A stretch of 64,000 bases of DNA from Proteles cristata cristata (GCA_017311185.1 JAESUZ010003164.1:1240001-1304000); one strand, 5' to 3'. Counted from the first letter of the stretch, positions 34,242 through 45,602 are shown. Notes: generated by a model not told the origin, from the sequence alone. Numbers and translations are program-made.

Positions 34242-34483
34242 CATTGGTTCTCAAATGTGGTCAATTTTATTCCCTCCTCCTTCCCCAGGTACATATGCCA
34301 ATGTCCAGGACATTTTTGATTGTCACAGTTGGAAGGGGTAGTGTTACCGGCATTTGGGGGCTAGAGGTCAGAGATTGTACTTAAAGTTCTTCAGTGAACA
34401 AGATAGCCTCTCCTTCCTCTGTCCCCCGCACCCAAGAATTATCTGGTCCGAAATGTCAATAATACTGAGGCTGAGAAACCCTG
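34242..34483 (+). mobile_element. MER20-like hAT-Charlie element in intron 4
   Basis: Begins CATTGGTTCTCAAATGTGG, includes GGACATTTTTGATTGTCACA and AGAATTATCTGGTCCGAAAT, and ends GGCTGAGAAACCCTG. Nearly full length (about 240 bp). Confidence 0.75.
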
Positions 34484-35433
34484 ATCTAGCTCACATAGCT
34501 TTGAAGTTGTCAGGCAGAAAACACCCCTTAATAGTTAGCATTAATTTTGCCTTTTATACAAAAAAAACTTCTAATTTATTGTAAAACATTTTCTTTATAA
34601 AAAATAAGAACTTTTTGGATCCTAAGAAAAGTTCCCAGATAATTTGAGGCTTAGCTACCCATCTAATATCCTCATTGTCTTTTCTTCTTGAGTTTAAAAA
34701 AAAAAAAATGTTACCAAGAAAGAAAACTGACTTTAATTCCTATGAGGTGAAAATACACTCTGTCATATTTTCATTGTTTATCCATGTGTTGAATTATTAA
34801 TCTTTTCGTCTGTCACCAGCGGATGCCTTCAAAGCTTGATGTTAATCTTGATTTGTGCAAATTTAGCAAATCCCAGGAAAGCAAAAAGATGTTGAAAGGG
34901 AAATCTCTAATTTAGACTATAAGTTTTGATTCACAACAGAGGATAATTTCTTTTCTTTCCAGGATTGCTATTCTGGAAGTGAGCCAGAAGAGTTCAAATT
35001 TATAGAATAAGATACATCCAAGTGAGAGAAACTTCCATCGATAATGGAGATGGAAGTGAGCAGCTGGGGCGTACATAGAGCCATCATGTCTTCCTGATCT
35101 GCTAATGACCCCAGAAAACATTGGTTCTCTGATACCTATTCACAGTACAGTTTTCTTCTATGTCTTATTTCCCAATTAATTGCCGTTCCGGTTGCTTTTA
35201 TTAATTTCTATAGTGTAACAACATATCCTTCTTAAATAAGTAATAAACAGGTTTAAAAGTAAAGGTACCGAAGTAGTCTGTGCTAAAGAAACTTGTAAGC
35301 CCACTCAAGAAAGCAAATGGTCCTTTGCGCTGTCAAATGGCTCGTGGTATATTGGGTCTCTGTCGATTATGATATTTGGGACTTTCTTACAGTGAAACTG
35401 ATCCACACTCACTGTTTCCTCCTTCCCTTGCAG
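34484..35433. other. unique intron 4 sequence
   Basis: AT-rich, with no repeat or extra exon recognised. It includes the exon 5 pyrimidine tract at the end. Confidence 0.5.
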
Positions 35434-35627
35434 ACCTGTAGTGAGAAGAGTACCAACTTGCATGACTATGGCATGCTGCTGCCCTGTGGCATTGACAAGT
35501 TCCGAGGGGTGGAATTTGTATGCTGCCCGCTGGCCGAGGAGAGCGACAATATAGATTCGGCAGATGCAGAGGAAGATGACTCGGATGTCTGGTGGGGCGG
35601 AGCAGACACAGACTACGCAGACGGGAG
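35434..35627 (+). CDS. APP: APP exon 5 (end of copper-binding domain, start of acidic region)
   Basis: Internal coding exon of APP, 194 bp as in human, phase 0 at the start and two bases (AG) over at the end. It encodes human residues T157-G220. C158, C174, C186 and C187 complete the three disulfides of the copper-binding domain, and M170 and the [13 protein letters not shown] core are present. The acidic region then begins ([16 protein letters not shown]) with the ectodomain phosphorylation sites known in human APP, S198 and S206, and Y217. The only difference from human is V196I, two residues before S198. The acceptor ends CCTTCCCTTGCAG; the donor GGGAG|GTAAGT is a full consensus. The next exon, the acidic exon 6, should begin with the last base of codon S221 and is not found before the window ends. 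Confidence 0.98.
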
Positions 35628-36164
35628 GTAAGTTGGCCTTTTTTGTTGGTTTTCTCGTAGACACCAGAACTTCTAGCGTATCGTTTTGTCTCTTCTATCC
35701 ATGTACCTTTACATTTCTCATTAAAGGCACCTCTGCCCACTCCCATCAAAGTTTGCTTATATGACAAAAATAAAATCTAAACCAGGAAGTCCTATTATGG
35801 TAATGGCCAACTATTTAATCTACTTGATCAACCACCACTGAGTTCATTTTAGGTGTTTTATTTCAGTCTCCAAAGTTGGGGTCAAAATACCACTGATACT
35901 ATAATAGGCGGTTCTGTAGAGAATTAAAATCTGAGTGAGTGACTGGTCTATAATTTAGAAATATTTTTTAAACAAGATTTTGGGATTACTTCATCAGGCA
36001 GTGGCTAAGTCTGAATTTTTGTTAAAAAAGGTTGGTTTTGCCTGTTTTTTGTTCATTTTTTGGCACTTAGTCATCTCTTCCTTTGTGAGCAAAGTCAGAG
36101 GCGTTCATAAAGGTTTGCTTAAAGTTTTTAACTGTCTTTGCTTTCATGATAGTTACAAGAACAG

Positions 36165-36378
36165 GGGCGCTTGGGTGGCTCAGTCCGTTGAGCGTCCGAC
36201 TTCGGCTCAGGTCATCATCTCGCAGTTCGTGGGTTTGAACCCCGCATCGGGTTCTGTGCTGGCAGCTCAGAGCCTGGAGCCTGTTTCAGATTCTGTATCT
36301 CTCTCTCTCTCTCTGCCCCTACCCCGCTCATGCTGTCTCTCTCTGTCTCAAAAATAAACCACAGAAAATTTTTAAAAT
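36165..36378 (+). mobile_element. felid CAN-SINE, sense, downstream of exon 5
   Basis: GGGGCGCTTGGGTGGCTCAG start, GTCCGACTTCGGCTCAGGTC, CT-rich middle, tail AAAAATAAACCACAG. It begins 538 bp after exon 5. Confidence 0.93.
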
Positions 36379-36514
36379 AATTATATTTTCACCTCTTTGG
36401 GATCTTAATCCCATAACTTCTAGATTCTTATGCTTTATTAAAAGCAAACCTCTATATTCAGATCATAAAATTATAAAACTAGAACTTGGGGATTAGAAAA
36501 TTTATCTACTTCAG

Positions 36515-36743
36515 GGGCGCCTGGGTGTCTCAGTCGGTTTAGCGTCCGACTTCGGCTCAGGTCATGATCTCACAGTCAGTGGATTCAAGCCCCACATCGG
36601 GCTCTGTGCTAACAGCTAGCTCAGAGCTTGAAGCCTGCTTCGGATTCTGGGTCTCCCTCTCTCTCTGCCCCTCCCCCATTCGCACTCTGTCTCTCAAAAA
36701 TGAATAAATATTAAAAAAAAAAATTAAAAAAAAAAAGAAAGAT
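36515..36743 (+). mobile_element. felid CAN-SINE, sense, with TSD
   Basis: GGGGCGCCTGGGTGTCTCAG start. Carries CAGCTAGCTCAGAGC, a short duplication relative to CAGCTCAGAGC, and two A-rich runs at the tail. The TSD ATCTACTTCAG lies at 36504 and 36744. Confidence 0.93.
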
Positions 36744-36754
36744 GATCTACTTCA

Positions 36755-37840
36755 GTCCTCAGCTTCATGCTCCATCATCCCCCAGTGGTGATGATTATCT
36801 CACTTCTCTTCCTTCAGGGTCCCCTCAAATGTTCCCTGGTATCACAGATTCTCCAATAGAACATTAAGTTTGAACTGTTAAAACTGATGGTTATTAATAT
36901 AAAGTTTTCTGACTTACAGAGTCAGGTGCAGATTTTTTATAATGTATTTTGTAGAATTTTAAAAAATAATTTTACAAAAGTACAACTAGGTCTTATAAAT
37001 ATATAAGGAATCCTAATTGCCATTCTTGGCAGTTAATATCAGATTTCTCTTTAGTGGTTACTGTCCAGGTTTACCTTAACTTTTTTTGCTAGTTAAGTTC
37101 TTTTGTGTTCCCTCTTTGCTAGATTTAGAAAAATTGTGTTCAGTGTAGCAGGACATAAAAGCTAAACAAACTAACAAGTAAATTACAAAGGAGACAAAGA
37201 AATAAGGGACAAGTCAACTATATGCTTCACAATATTTCTTTCTGTTTGTGAAAGTTGGAAGTTCAGTAGAATAAACTCCTTCTCTGAGGCCGTTAAACAT
37301 CAAGGAGAGCAGGATTTGCCAATGGGAAAGCGCCTGAGCTTTTTCCAGGGGGTGGGTTGATTGTGTGCTGGGCCATGGCTGGGCCTCTCGCCTGTACTCC
37401 ATGAGCCAGGTGGAGAGAAACATCTGTTGGTTTGGGTTTAATTGCTGCATTGCCTAAAAGTTGAAATTGCCTTTCTTATTGCTTTTATGGTAGTTTCTTC
37501 TTATTTTTCTTCAATCATCTCTAGAGTTGAAAGTTTCAGAGTGAACTTTTTGAAAAAATTCTTGTCATCAGGGCTTTTACTATGCCAGTGCAACTAGTGT
37601 TGAAAAAGGAATCTGAAATTGGGCGGCCATTTTCTTTGTTCATAGTCTGTTAGATACTTGATCATTTCCCATCTCCAAATTGACTCCATACTTTGTCAAC
37701 AACCTAAATAATGGTGAGTAAACCAAGAGAACTCTGTGACTGCTGTTAAAAGTAGACAGCTAACAGTGCACTTGTAACCCTGTATCAGGGTTGGTGACCC
37801 ATCATTCATGACCATTCATATAGAAGGGACTTCTGTAATT
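36755..37840. other. unique intron 5 sequence
   Basis: AT-rich. No repeat or gene recognised. Confidence 0.5.
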
Positions 37841-37854
37841 AAGAACGGGTATTT

Positions 37855-38067
37855 GGGGGCACCAGGGTGACTCAGTCGGTTCAGTGTCTGGTTCTTGATA
37901 TCGGCTCAAATCATGATCTCACAGCTCATGGGATTGAGACCCACATCGGCCGCTGCACGGACAGTACAGAGCCTGCTTGGGATTCTCTCTCTTTCTCTCT
38001 GCCCCTTTCCTGCACATGTGCATGCACACGCATTCTTCCTCTCTCTCAAAATAAATAAACTTAAAAA
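37855..38067 (+). mobile_element. older CAN-SINE, first of two at one site
   Basis: GGGGGCACCAGGGTGACTCAG start, worn B box, tail CAAAATAAATAAACTT. Its own TSD is AAGAACGGGTATTT at 37841. The matching 3' copy is now beyond the second SINE. Confidence 0.9.
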
Positions 38068-38078
38068 AAGAATGGATA

Positions 38079-38311
38079 GGGGCGCCTGGGTGGCTTAGTC
38101 GGTTAAGCGTCCGACTTTTGCTTAGGTCATGATCTCGCGGTTCGTGGGTTCGAGCCCCGCATCGGGCTCTGTGCTGACTGCCAGCTCAGAGCCTGGAGCC
38201 TGTTCAGTCTGTGACTCCCTCTGACCCTCCCTGCTCACGCTGTCTATGTCTCTCTCTCTCTCTCTAGAAATAAATAAAACATTTTTTAAAAATTAAAAAA
38301 AAAAAAAAAAA
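38079..38311 (+). mobile_element. young Fc2-type SINE, second at the same site
   Basis: GGGGCGCCTGGGTGGCTTAG start, CTGACTGCCAGCTC mark, CTAGAAATAAATAAAAC and a 20 bp A-run. Flanked by AAGAATGGATA at 38068 and 38312, the former 3' TSD of the first SINE. Confidence 0.95.
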
Positions 38312-38325
38312 AAGAATGGATATTT

Positions 38326-39764
38326 TTGTTGTATCCTGAGAGTGACAAGCTTTTGCCAGGCTCTCTTACTTTCTCAGTGAACACATTTTTTTTTAATGTC
38401 TTGTAAAACCTACTTTTTATTGATAATAGATTTTGATGTGTCTTTTTTTTCCTTCTGCGATCCCTTCAACTTACTGACCTCAATGAAAACATTACTAACA
38501 TGATACCTTATGAAACCCTCTCCGTGGCCCTTTCTTTTCCTACACCCCTTCTGGAAAGAGATCCACAGGACTTCCTGGACTGGCCTGGGGTTCCTCATTT
38601 ATTTATTACTGTTACTCAGTAATTAGATTCTTTGATATCCAATCTCTCTGGTTATACCACCATCGTCTGTTGCAATCACCAAACTGTAGGATGCTAGTGT
38701 GGCAGTCTTTAATGTTGTTTGTTGTTTTTTTTAATTTGCTGTATTACCACAACTAGGGCATCTATACAGTAGGTTGTCCAAGCCAGATTTGACCCTAGGA
38801 CCACAGTGTGTAACTAGGTTTTATGGTTTTATTATCTATCTATATCTTTAGCCATATCACCATCCAGGTTGGCATCCAGTTGAAATGCTAGCTGGCTCCT
38901 TCCTAGTCTCCTTTATTTTAATTCCGTTTCTGCTGGCTGCAACACAGATCTCCCTGGGATTCTGTCATCACTTAGAAATACTGTACCCATAGGGTTTGTC
39001 AGCTTGAATTCCTCTCGGACCAAGATCTTCTCATCTTACACCCGAAACACTCATCGGGTCTTATTGAATTTCACCCCTTTCATATTCTCCTCCCCAATTG
39101 AAGCTCTTAGTCCATTATCCTCTTTTTCTTTTTTCCCCTTTTTTTTCTGTTTTGGTTGGGAGGGAGGGTCCTTTCTAATGTGGATGGAGCCGATGGATAA
39201 CCATTTTTACATATCCATTTGAATATCCTGGAGTTATTGATACCCATCACATATTCTTACCAATTTTTGTCAATCTTTCGTTTTGGGAAAAAGTAATTTC
39301 TCCCTTTTAATGCTTCTGAGTTTTGTAAGGTTGATGTATCCTGTCCTGTAACCTTACCAGTTAATTCTGTTTCTTATTCATGCTGTGACATCAGCTGGGA
39401 TCTTAGTGTTAGTAGATGTGCCTAATTGTCATGTTTGATGACCTATCACCTTCCACGTAGCAGCTGACCGAAACCACCTTCATTCTCCTTGGCTCCTGGC
39501 ATCATTCTCCTTCATGCTCCATGCATGACCCCTAAATAGTCCTGTATCGTGAATTTCTGCATCATGGTACCTGGGAATTTATAGGCTCTTGTGCATGTTT
39601 GTTGAGTAAATTCATGAATTTTCTTGATATCAGCCTGAGGTATCTTAGAGATCCCTCAGCATGTCTCTCTCCCCCTTCTTCCATTTCTTTGTTTCCCATT
39701 TTCCCTGTCATGATTATATTCTATCTGAATACAACTTGATTACCTCTACTCCTTTTCTTGGATT
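38326..39764. other. unique intron 5 sequence
   Basis: Pyrimidine-rich in places (39100-39150). No repeat family or gene recognised with confidence. Confidence 0.45.
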
Positions 39765-40745
39765 TTTTAAAAAAAATGTATTCAAGATCTTTTTTAAAGG
39801 AGTTCTAAGTTTTCCTACAGCAAAATTGACAGAATGTACAGAGAGCTCCAAGACACCCCTTTCCCCCTCATACATGCGTAGCCTCTCCATCATCAACAGT
39901 TCCTACCAGAGCCATATGTTTGTTACAATGAACACATTATCATCCCACATCCCTACTTTACAGTCAGGGTTCGGCTCACCCTTGGGGTTGTACATTCAGT
40001 GGGTTAGGACAAATGCTTAATGACATGTACCCACCCTTATAGTATCATACAGAGTGTTTTAAGGAAAAACCCTTTGTATTTCACCTCTTCGTCCCTTCCC
40101 CCGTAGCCCCTGGCAACCACTTATCTTTCTCTTGTCTCCATAGTTTTACCTTCTCCAGAATGTCACATCATTGGAATCATACAGTGTGTGGCCTTTTTCA
40201 GATGAGATTCTTTCACTTGGTTAGTAATATGCATTTAAGATTCCTTCGTGTCTTCTCCTGGTTGTCTTTCTAGCTTGTTTCTTTTCAGTGCTGAATAATA
40301 TTCCATTGTCCGTGTCTGGATGTACACAGTTTATTTGTCCATTCATTTATTAGAAAACAGCTGGATTGCTTCCAGGTTTGGGCAGTGTGAATACAGCTGC
40401 TATAAGCACCCATGTGCAGGTATTTATATGAACCTGAGTTTTTCGCTCCTTTGGGTAAATACCCAGGAGCTCAATGGCTGGATCGTATGGTAAGAGTATG
40501 CTTAGTTACAAGCAAGCAGCAAGCGGTCTTCCAGAGTGGCTGTCCTGTTTTGCATTCCCACCAGCAGTGAGTGACAGTTTCTGATGGTCCACTTCCTCAC
40601 TCCAAGTGGTGTCGTCAGTGTTCTAGATTTTGGCCATTCAAATAGGGGTACAGTGGTATCTCATTGCTTTAATTTGCATTTCCCGGATGATGTACGACGT
40701 GGAGCATCTCTTCATATGCTTACATGCCATTCACATATCCATTTT
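39765..40745 (-). mobile_element. L1 3' third (3' UTR and ORF2 end), antisense
   Basis: Familiar antisense L1 order: GCAAAATTGACAGAATGTAC, CCTGGCAACCACTTATCTTT, GAATAATATTCCATTGTC, GCTCCTTTGGGTAAATACCC, GGCTGGATCGTATGGTAAG and TTTTGCATTCCCACCAGCAG. ORF2 is broken by many changes, so the copy is dead. It is 5' truncated at about 40745. Confidence 0.92.
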
Positions 40746-41600
40746 GTTTTTTAAATTTTCAGTCTCCCGTATCATTTGCTCCTTCACCTCTCCCCACAGA
40801 ATGCTGTTTATGTCCTGAATTGCCGCTGCCTGAGTTCAGATCGTCATCTGCCGGCTACGAGCCTAACTTCTGTGACTGTTCCTCACACCCTCAGAGGCTT
40901 ACTTGCTCCTGTTACCCTGGTGCCTTTTTTTTTATCTTAAAGGGACTCACCATCCCTTGACTTCCATTACTTGGCATTCATTCTACCTGATCCACAAACC
41001 TCTGTTTATTCTCTTCCCACATCATTCTCCATGCCTGTGTCATGTTCCTATTTTGCTTTTCTGATCTTACTGACACTTGGTAGGAAATATTGGATGATTT
41101 CCTGCAGCCCAAAGGAAAGCTCACATTCCCTTGTAGGCCATCGGGAAGTCATTACTTGGCCCTAGGCTTCATTTCACCATTATACATGTGCCTCACCTTA
41201 CCTACTGACCCCTCCACACCCTCGGCCTTTTCTTTGTCTAGGCTATTGATCCCGCCTTTCTACCTCTTCTGAAAATGTGTTTCCTTTTTCAGAAGATGGG
41301 GTTAATATACCACAAAGACATTTGTCGATTCTAAAGTGCTAGACCTGTAAAATCCTATGTATTTCTTAACCTTCACCCCAAAAGACCTCTTTTACATGTC
41401 TGCTCTGATTATCCCTTGAAATACTTTGCTTCACTATCCTACCCTTGCTTTGTATTATTTTCTTTATGTTGAGTTTTCTTCCAGTTAATTGTGGTCATTT
41501 CATTTTTTATCTGACACAATTCAACCTGTAGTTTATGTACCAAAAATGTCTCGCACATTGGCCTTCAAGAAATATTAGCCAAATCAGTTATTTATTTTCA
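40746..41600. other. unique intron 5 sequence, possibly worn L2
   Basis: Pyrimidine-rich with L2-like phrases (CTCTGATTATCCCTTGAAAT) but too diverged to assert. No gene. Confidence 0.4.
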
Positions 41601-41610
41601 AACATTTTTC

Positions 41611-41838
41611 AGGAGCACCTGGGTGGCTCAGTCGGTTAAGCATCCAACTTCAGCTCAGGTCATGATCTCGCAGTTGGTGGGTTCAAGCCCTGGGTCGGGC
41701 TCTGTGCTGACAGCTAGCTCAGAGCCTGGAGCCTGCTTCAGATTCTCTATCGCCCCTTCTCTCTGGCCCTCCCCTGCTCACGCTGTCTCTTTCTTTCTCT
41801 CTCAGAAATAAATAATATATTAAAAAAAATTTTTTTTC
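41611..41838 (+). mobile_element. felid CAN-SINE
   Basis: AGGAGCACCTGGGTGGCTCAG start, CGGTTAAGCATCCAACTTC, GACAGCTAGCTCAGAGC and a CTCAGAAATAAATAAT tail. Confidence 0.92.
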
Positions 41839-41944
41839 ATAGCTTTTGGTAAGGACTTCATGGTCCATAAATAAATGTTTAGACTCTTGTGTTTCAGCTC
41901 AGATGTGTCTCTTAGAAATAAAAGGTGAGCAGATAATACACATT

Positions 41945-42133
41945 TATACTTTCTAATAGCCACTTTTAAAAATGACAAGAAGAAGCTGGTAAATCCATTT
42001 TAACACATTTTATTTAATCCATTATATTCAAAGATTATCGTTTCAACATGTAAATAGTATGAAAAAGTTATTAATGAAATATTTTGTGGGCTTTTTGTTT
42101 GTTTCTTTCTTTCTCTCTCTTTCTTTCTCTTTT

Positions 42134-42229
<96 letters not shown>

Positions 42230-42350
42230 AAACCTAGCGTGTGTTTTATGCCTGCAGCCCATTTCATTCAGACATGGCACATTCCAGATGTTCAGGAGTC
42301 ACATGGCCGGTGGCTCCCGTACTGCACATCATAGCTCTCGATATTCCAGA
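41945..42350 (-). mobile_element. hAT-type DNA transposon remnant, antisense, split by a microsatellite
   Basis: Same family as the element at 21640-21960 but inverted. GTTTCAACATGTAA and TCTAATAGCCACTTTTAAAA lie at the left, and GGAGTCACATGGCCGGTGGC at the right. Confidence 0.6.
42102..42228. repeat. (TTTC)n-(CT)n compound microsatellite
   Basis: About 127 bp of pure pyrimidine on the plus strand, TTTC units passing into a CT run of about 40 bp. Open frames here are translations of the repeat, not genes. Confidence 0.97.
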
Positions 42351-42365
42351 TTTCTAATCACCCTT

Positions 42366-43626
42366 TATTTTCCATGAAGACAATGGGTTATATAGCCAGT
42401 AATACATTCTGAGGTGGAAACCTTAATTTTTTATTACTTTTGTACCTGTCCATGTTTTTCAAATTTAAAAGAATTGTTTTGAACGGACTCTAGTTAGGGT
42501 ATGAGGTTCCTTGTATCCCTTCACTTTTCAGTGTTTTCCTGTTAGCCCTGCAGGCGTGCATTCCTTTATTCACATCTGGCAAGGGGAGTGTGACTTGCAT
42601 CCGTCACACTGGGTTCCACACTTCTCGGTTCCAGGAGCTGGCCCTCCTTGTGACACTTGAAATGCAGAATCGGAACAGGAATTTAACACATCTTACTTAA
42701 AACGTCCTCTGGGGACACCCTATGACGGTTCTTGAAGAGGAGAAAATGAAGCATTATTCTGATCCTCCTAGAAACAAAATTTGATCCACAGTTCAATATA
42801 CACTGTGTTGGTGGGTAGATAATGAGATTTGTTTTTGTAGGAGGTGAGGGTTTTGCTATGGCTAATGCAGCATTTAGAAGAACATTCCTCATGGGCTGAG
42901 CTCTGTTTTATGACCTTATTGAAAACGAGGTCAGTCTTTCAAAAGAATGAATGTGGAGAATTAGTTATTTGTAGAGCTCAGTACTTATTTCTCCAGTGTT
43001 AACAGTAATGAAGTTCTCAGACCCCCCTCAGAATACCTATTCATGAGATCAGTAACGTAGCTTGCTTCCGTTAATAGTATGCAGATTCCAACCATCATGG
43101 GTAAGAATTTCCTATGGGAAAGTTCATTAGGAGACTAATAGATGCAGTCTGGCCTTCTGAGTGTGGATCTGGGGTGCAAGTTTGCTCCCACCTGGATCCA
43201 CAGAATCAAACCAGAAAACCGTCTCATCCACAGGGCTTGTTGAATTTGTACAGCAGATAACAAAATAACATAAGGGAAGACCCTATTACAGCACTTTCCT
43301 CTTGGGTGTGGGTCCTTCCTCTCTGATGTAGGTCCCCACATTTTTCTCCCCAAAGCAGAATCTCAGATGATACAGTTTCTTGTTTTCAGGGTTGCAAACA
43401 TAGGTGAGTCTGTTTTGAGAGGTAACCTTAGTGTATCTTCTTAGATAATGAGATGATATACTTTTTTTCCTTTTTAATTTTAAAAACAAAAGCACTTAAA
43501 ATAGATCCAGATCCAGATGACTGATTGCTTTTGGCTGTATCTCACTGTGCCCTTCTTTGAGCTGTATTTTGTAGCTCAGGAGAGTTTTCTTTCGTTGATT
43601 AAGGTTTCCTCAACAGTGTGAGTGCT
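42366..43626. other. unique intron 5 sequence
   Basis: No repeat family or gene recognised. Confidence 0.5.

Positions 43627-43680
<54 letters not shown>
43627..43680. repeat. (TG)n microsatellite
   Basis: An uninterrupted TG run of 54 bp, probably length-polymorphic and able to form Z-DNA. Confidence 0.97.
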
Positions 43681-43681
<1 letters not shown>

Positions 43682-43940
43682 ATGCATGTGTGGGCACCTG
43701 GGAACATACAATATCTTAACAATACTTACTGAGCCCATGCAGGCAGCTGAATAACTTCTGGTGGTCTTGCTCTGCCCTATACTGTAAAAGCTAGCCCAGC
43801 ACCACTGATTTATCAGGGTGCTGAGGACCCTTTATATCATTATGATTTCTTATATTTTAAATTATCTTACAAAAGTAAGAATAAAAGAATAATGAAAAAT
43901 AACTTCATTTGGAAATTTCAATAAAAATTAATATAGTAAA

Positions 43941-44155
43941 GGGGTGCCTGGGTGACTCAGTTGATTAAGCAGCAGACTTCAGGTGAGATCGTGATCTCAC
44001 AGTTTGTGGGTTCGAGCCCCACATCAGGCCCTGTCCCCAGGACAGCTCAGAGCCTGGAGCCTGCTTTGGATTCTGTGTTTCCCTCTCGCTCTGCCCCTCC
44101 CCTGCTCGAGTTCTGTCTCTGTCTCTCAAAAAAATAAACGTTAAAATTTTTTTAA
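43941..44155 (+). mobile_element. CAN-SINE with TSD
   Basis: GGGGTGCCTGGGTGACTCAG start, B box GGGTTCGAGCCCC, tail CAAAAAAATAAACG. The TSD AATTAATA(T/G)AGTAAA lies at 43926 and 44157. Confidence 0.92.
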
Positions 44156-44171
44156 AGAATTAATAGAGTAA

Positions 44172-45170
44172 ACGTTTTCATTTGCATTAAAATTTAAGTA
44201 CAGTAAACCCAGATTTATTATTCTGGCTTTTCTAGATTTTGAAGGTAGAGGTTTCTGAGATGGGTGGTATTTTTTTGAATGGAACTACTAATCAGTCACC
44301 TGCTGTGCACAAACCTGGACTATATTCATCTTATAAATACCAATTGCAGATTTAAAATACACCTCTATTAGGTTACATCCTGTTGTACTTTTTGGGTTTT
44401 TTCTTGTGTTTCACTTGATAATTATAAAAAAATCAATACTGTAAAACTTGGAGAGCTCATAATTTTGTTGAAGAGACAAGAGCTCTTTTCTGTCCATAAT
44501 TAGAAAATATTTCTAAGTTTGGATTTAAAAATCCCCATTAGATTCATCCATCCTTTTTTTTTTTTTTTTTTTTTTTGGTTTTTTCATTTTTACATTGGTT
44601 CTTTACTTCTGTTCGCTTTGGTACACCCTCCTGCCTTTGGTATTTGTCTGTTTCCAAACCACATCCAAAAAACTTTGTTGCCTAAACATGATAAAAATTT
44701 ATTGTGCAGCATCCTACAGGAGAAGAAAATGCTGGCACACATCCTTTTAGCAAAAACAGTGAATGGTGCCCTCCTTCTTGTGAAATGTCTCAGTGATTGA
44801 GAATCGGGTATTTCCCTTTTGTTCTTAGAATTCCAACATTGCTCCCTTTTCAGTTCTCGGGCCTGAGAAAATCTGTCTAGGATACCGTCATCTGAAGACT
44901 CATGGTTTGTGATCTTGCCTCTGTGATCAGTTTCATTCATAGGCCAATTTGTCTAATATTTGTGAAGTACCTCCTGTCACTCTTCTTCTGTTTCCTAATG
45001 TGGAAAATGAACATTTTTTATTTTCAGTTGTGTTCGATGAAAGTCTCCTGACTTATTTTATACCTTCTGGAAAGGTGATGCGGTACTTGGAAACGGAGGA
45101 ATAAAACTATGATAATTTTCCTGTTGCCTCATCCTTGAAAGCAATTCCTTCAGCTTTTCTTTTTCTTTTT
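44172..45170. other. unique intron 5 sequence with a 23-T run
   Basis: The T-run at 44554-44576 is followed by a 116-codon frame on the minus strand (44590-44940). This could be the poly-A end of an antisense retrocopy. However, there is no poly-A signal close to the run and no family is recognised. Confidence 0.4.
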
Positions 45171-45179
45171 TCTTTTTTC

Positions 45180-45278
45180 TTTTTTTAAAGTAGGCTCCAT
45201 GCCCAATGTGGGGCTCGAACTCAAAACCCTGAGATCAGGAGTTGCAGGCTCCACTGACTGAGCCAGCCAGGTGCCACT
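45180..45278 (-). mobile_element. older, shorter CAN-SINE, antisense
   Basis: GGCTCCATGCCCAATGTGGG, GCTCGAACTCAAAACCCTGA, then CTGACTGAGCCAGCCAGGTG. Its layout (CATGC instead of the felid CAGCTC block) suggests an older carnivore subfamily. Confidence 0.8.
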
Positions 45279-45407
45279 ATTCTTTCATTTTCATGTTATT
45301 TGATCTTCTTTAGTTGGAAATAGTCAATGGGAAATGATGAAGTAATTCTTGGGATGTTAAAAATGGGAAAATGTTGCAAAAATTTTAGTTACATAAAAAG
45401 TTGCAGT

Positions 45408-45602
45408 AGGGGCGCCTGGGTGGCTTAGTCGGTTAAGCGTCCGACTTTCGCTTGGGTCATGATCTCACGGTTTGTGTGTTCGAGCCCCGCGTCGGGCTCT
45501 GTGCTGACTGCCAGCTCAAAGCCAGGAGCCTGTTTCAGTCTGTCACTCCCTCTCTCTGACCCTCCCCTGCTCACGCTGTCTCTAAATAAAACAACAACAA
45601 CA
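45408..45602 (+). mobile_element. young Fc2-type SINE with TSD
   Basis: GGGGCGCCTGGGTGGCTTAG start, TTTCGCTTGGGTC, CTGACTGCCAGCTC. The 3' CT tract is short, and the tail is AAATAAAACAACAACAACA. The TSD AAAAAGTTGCAGT flanks it. Confidence 0.95.

Noticed and set aside
35980..36357. 125-codon open frame ending in a serine/leucine-rich stretch
   Set aside because: Its second half is translated SINE. Many other frames in the window with the same RPTSAQVMISxF and CADSxEPxxDS phrases are translations of SINEs on either strand.
39765..40745. Possible intact L1 ORF2
   Set aside because: Only the 3' third is present and the frame is broken many times; the copy is inactive.
42043..42334. Repetitive Arg-Glu/Lys or Phe-Leu-Ser frames on both strands
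   Set aside because: Direct translation of the (TTTC)n-(CT)n microsatellite.
42102..43680. Regularly spaced repeats that could suggest a CRISPR array
   Set aside because: These are microsatellites with no spacers, in a mammalian intron.
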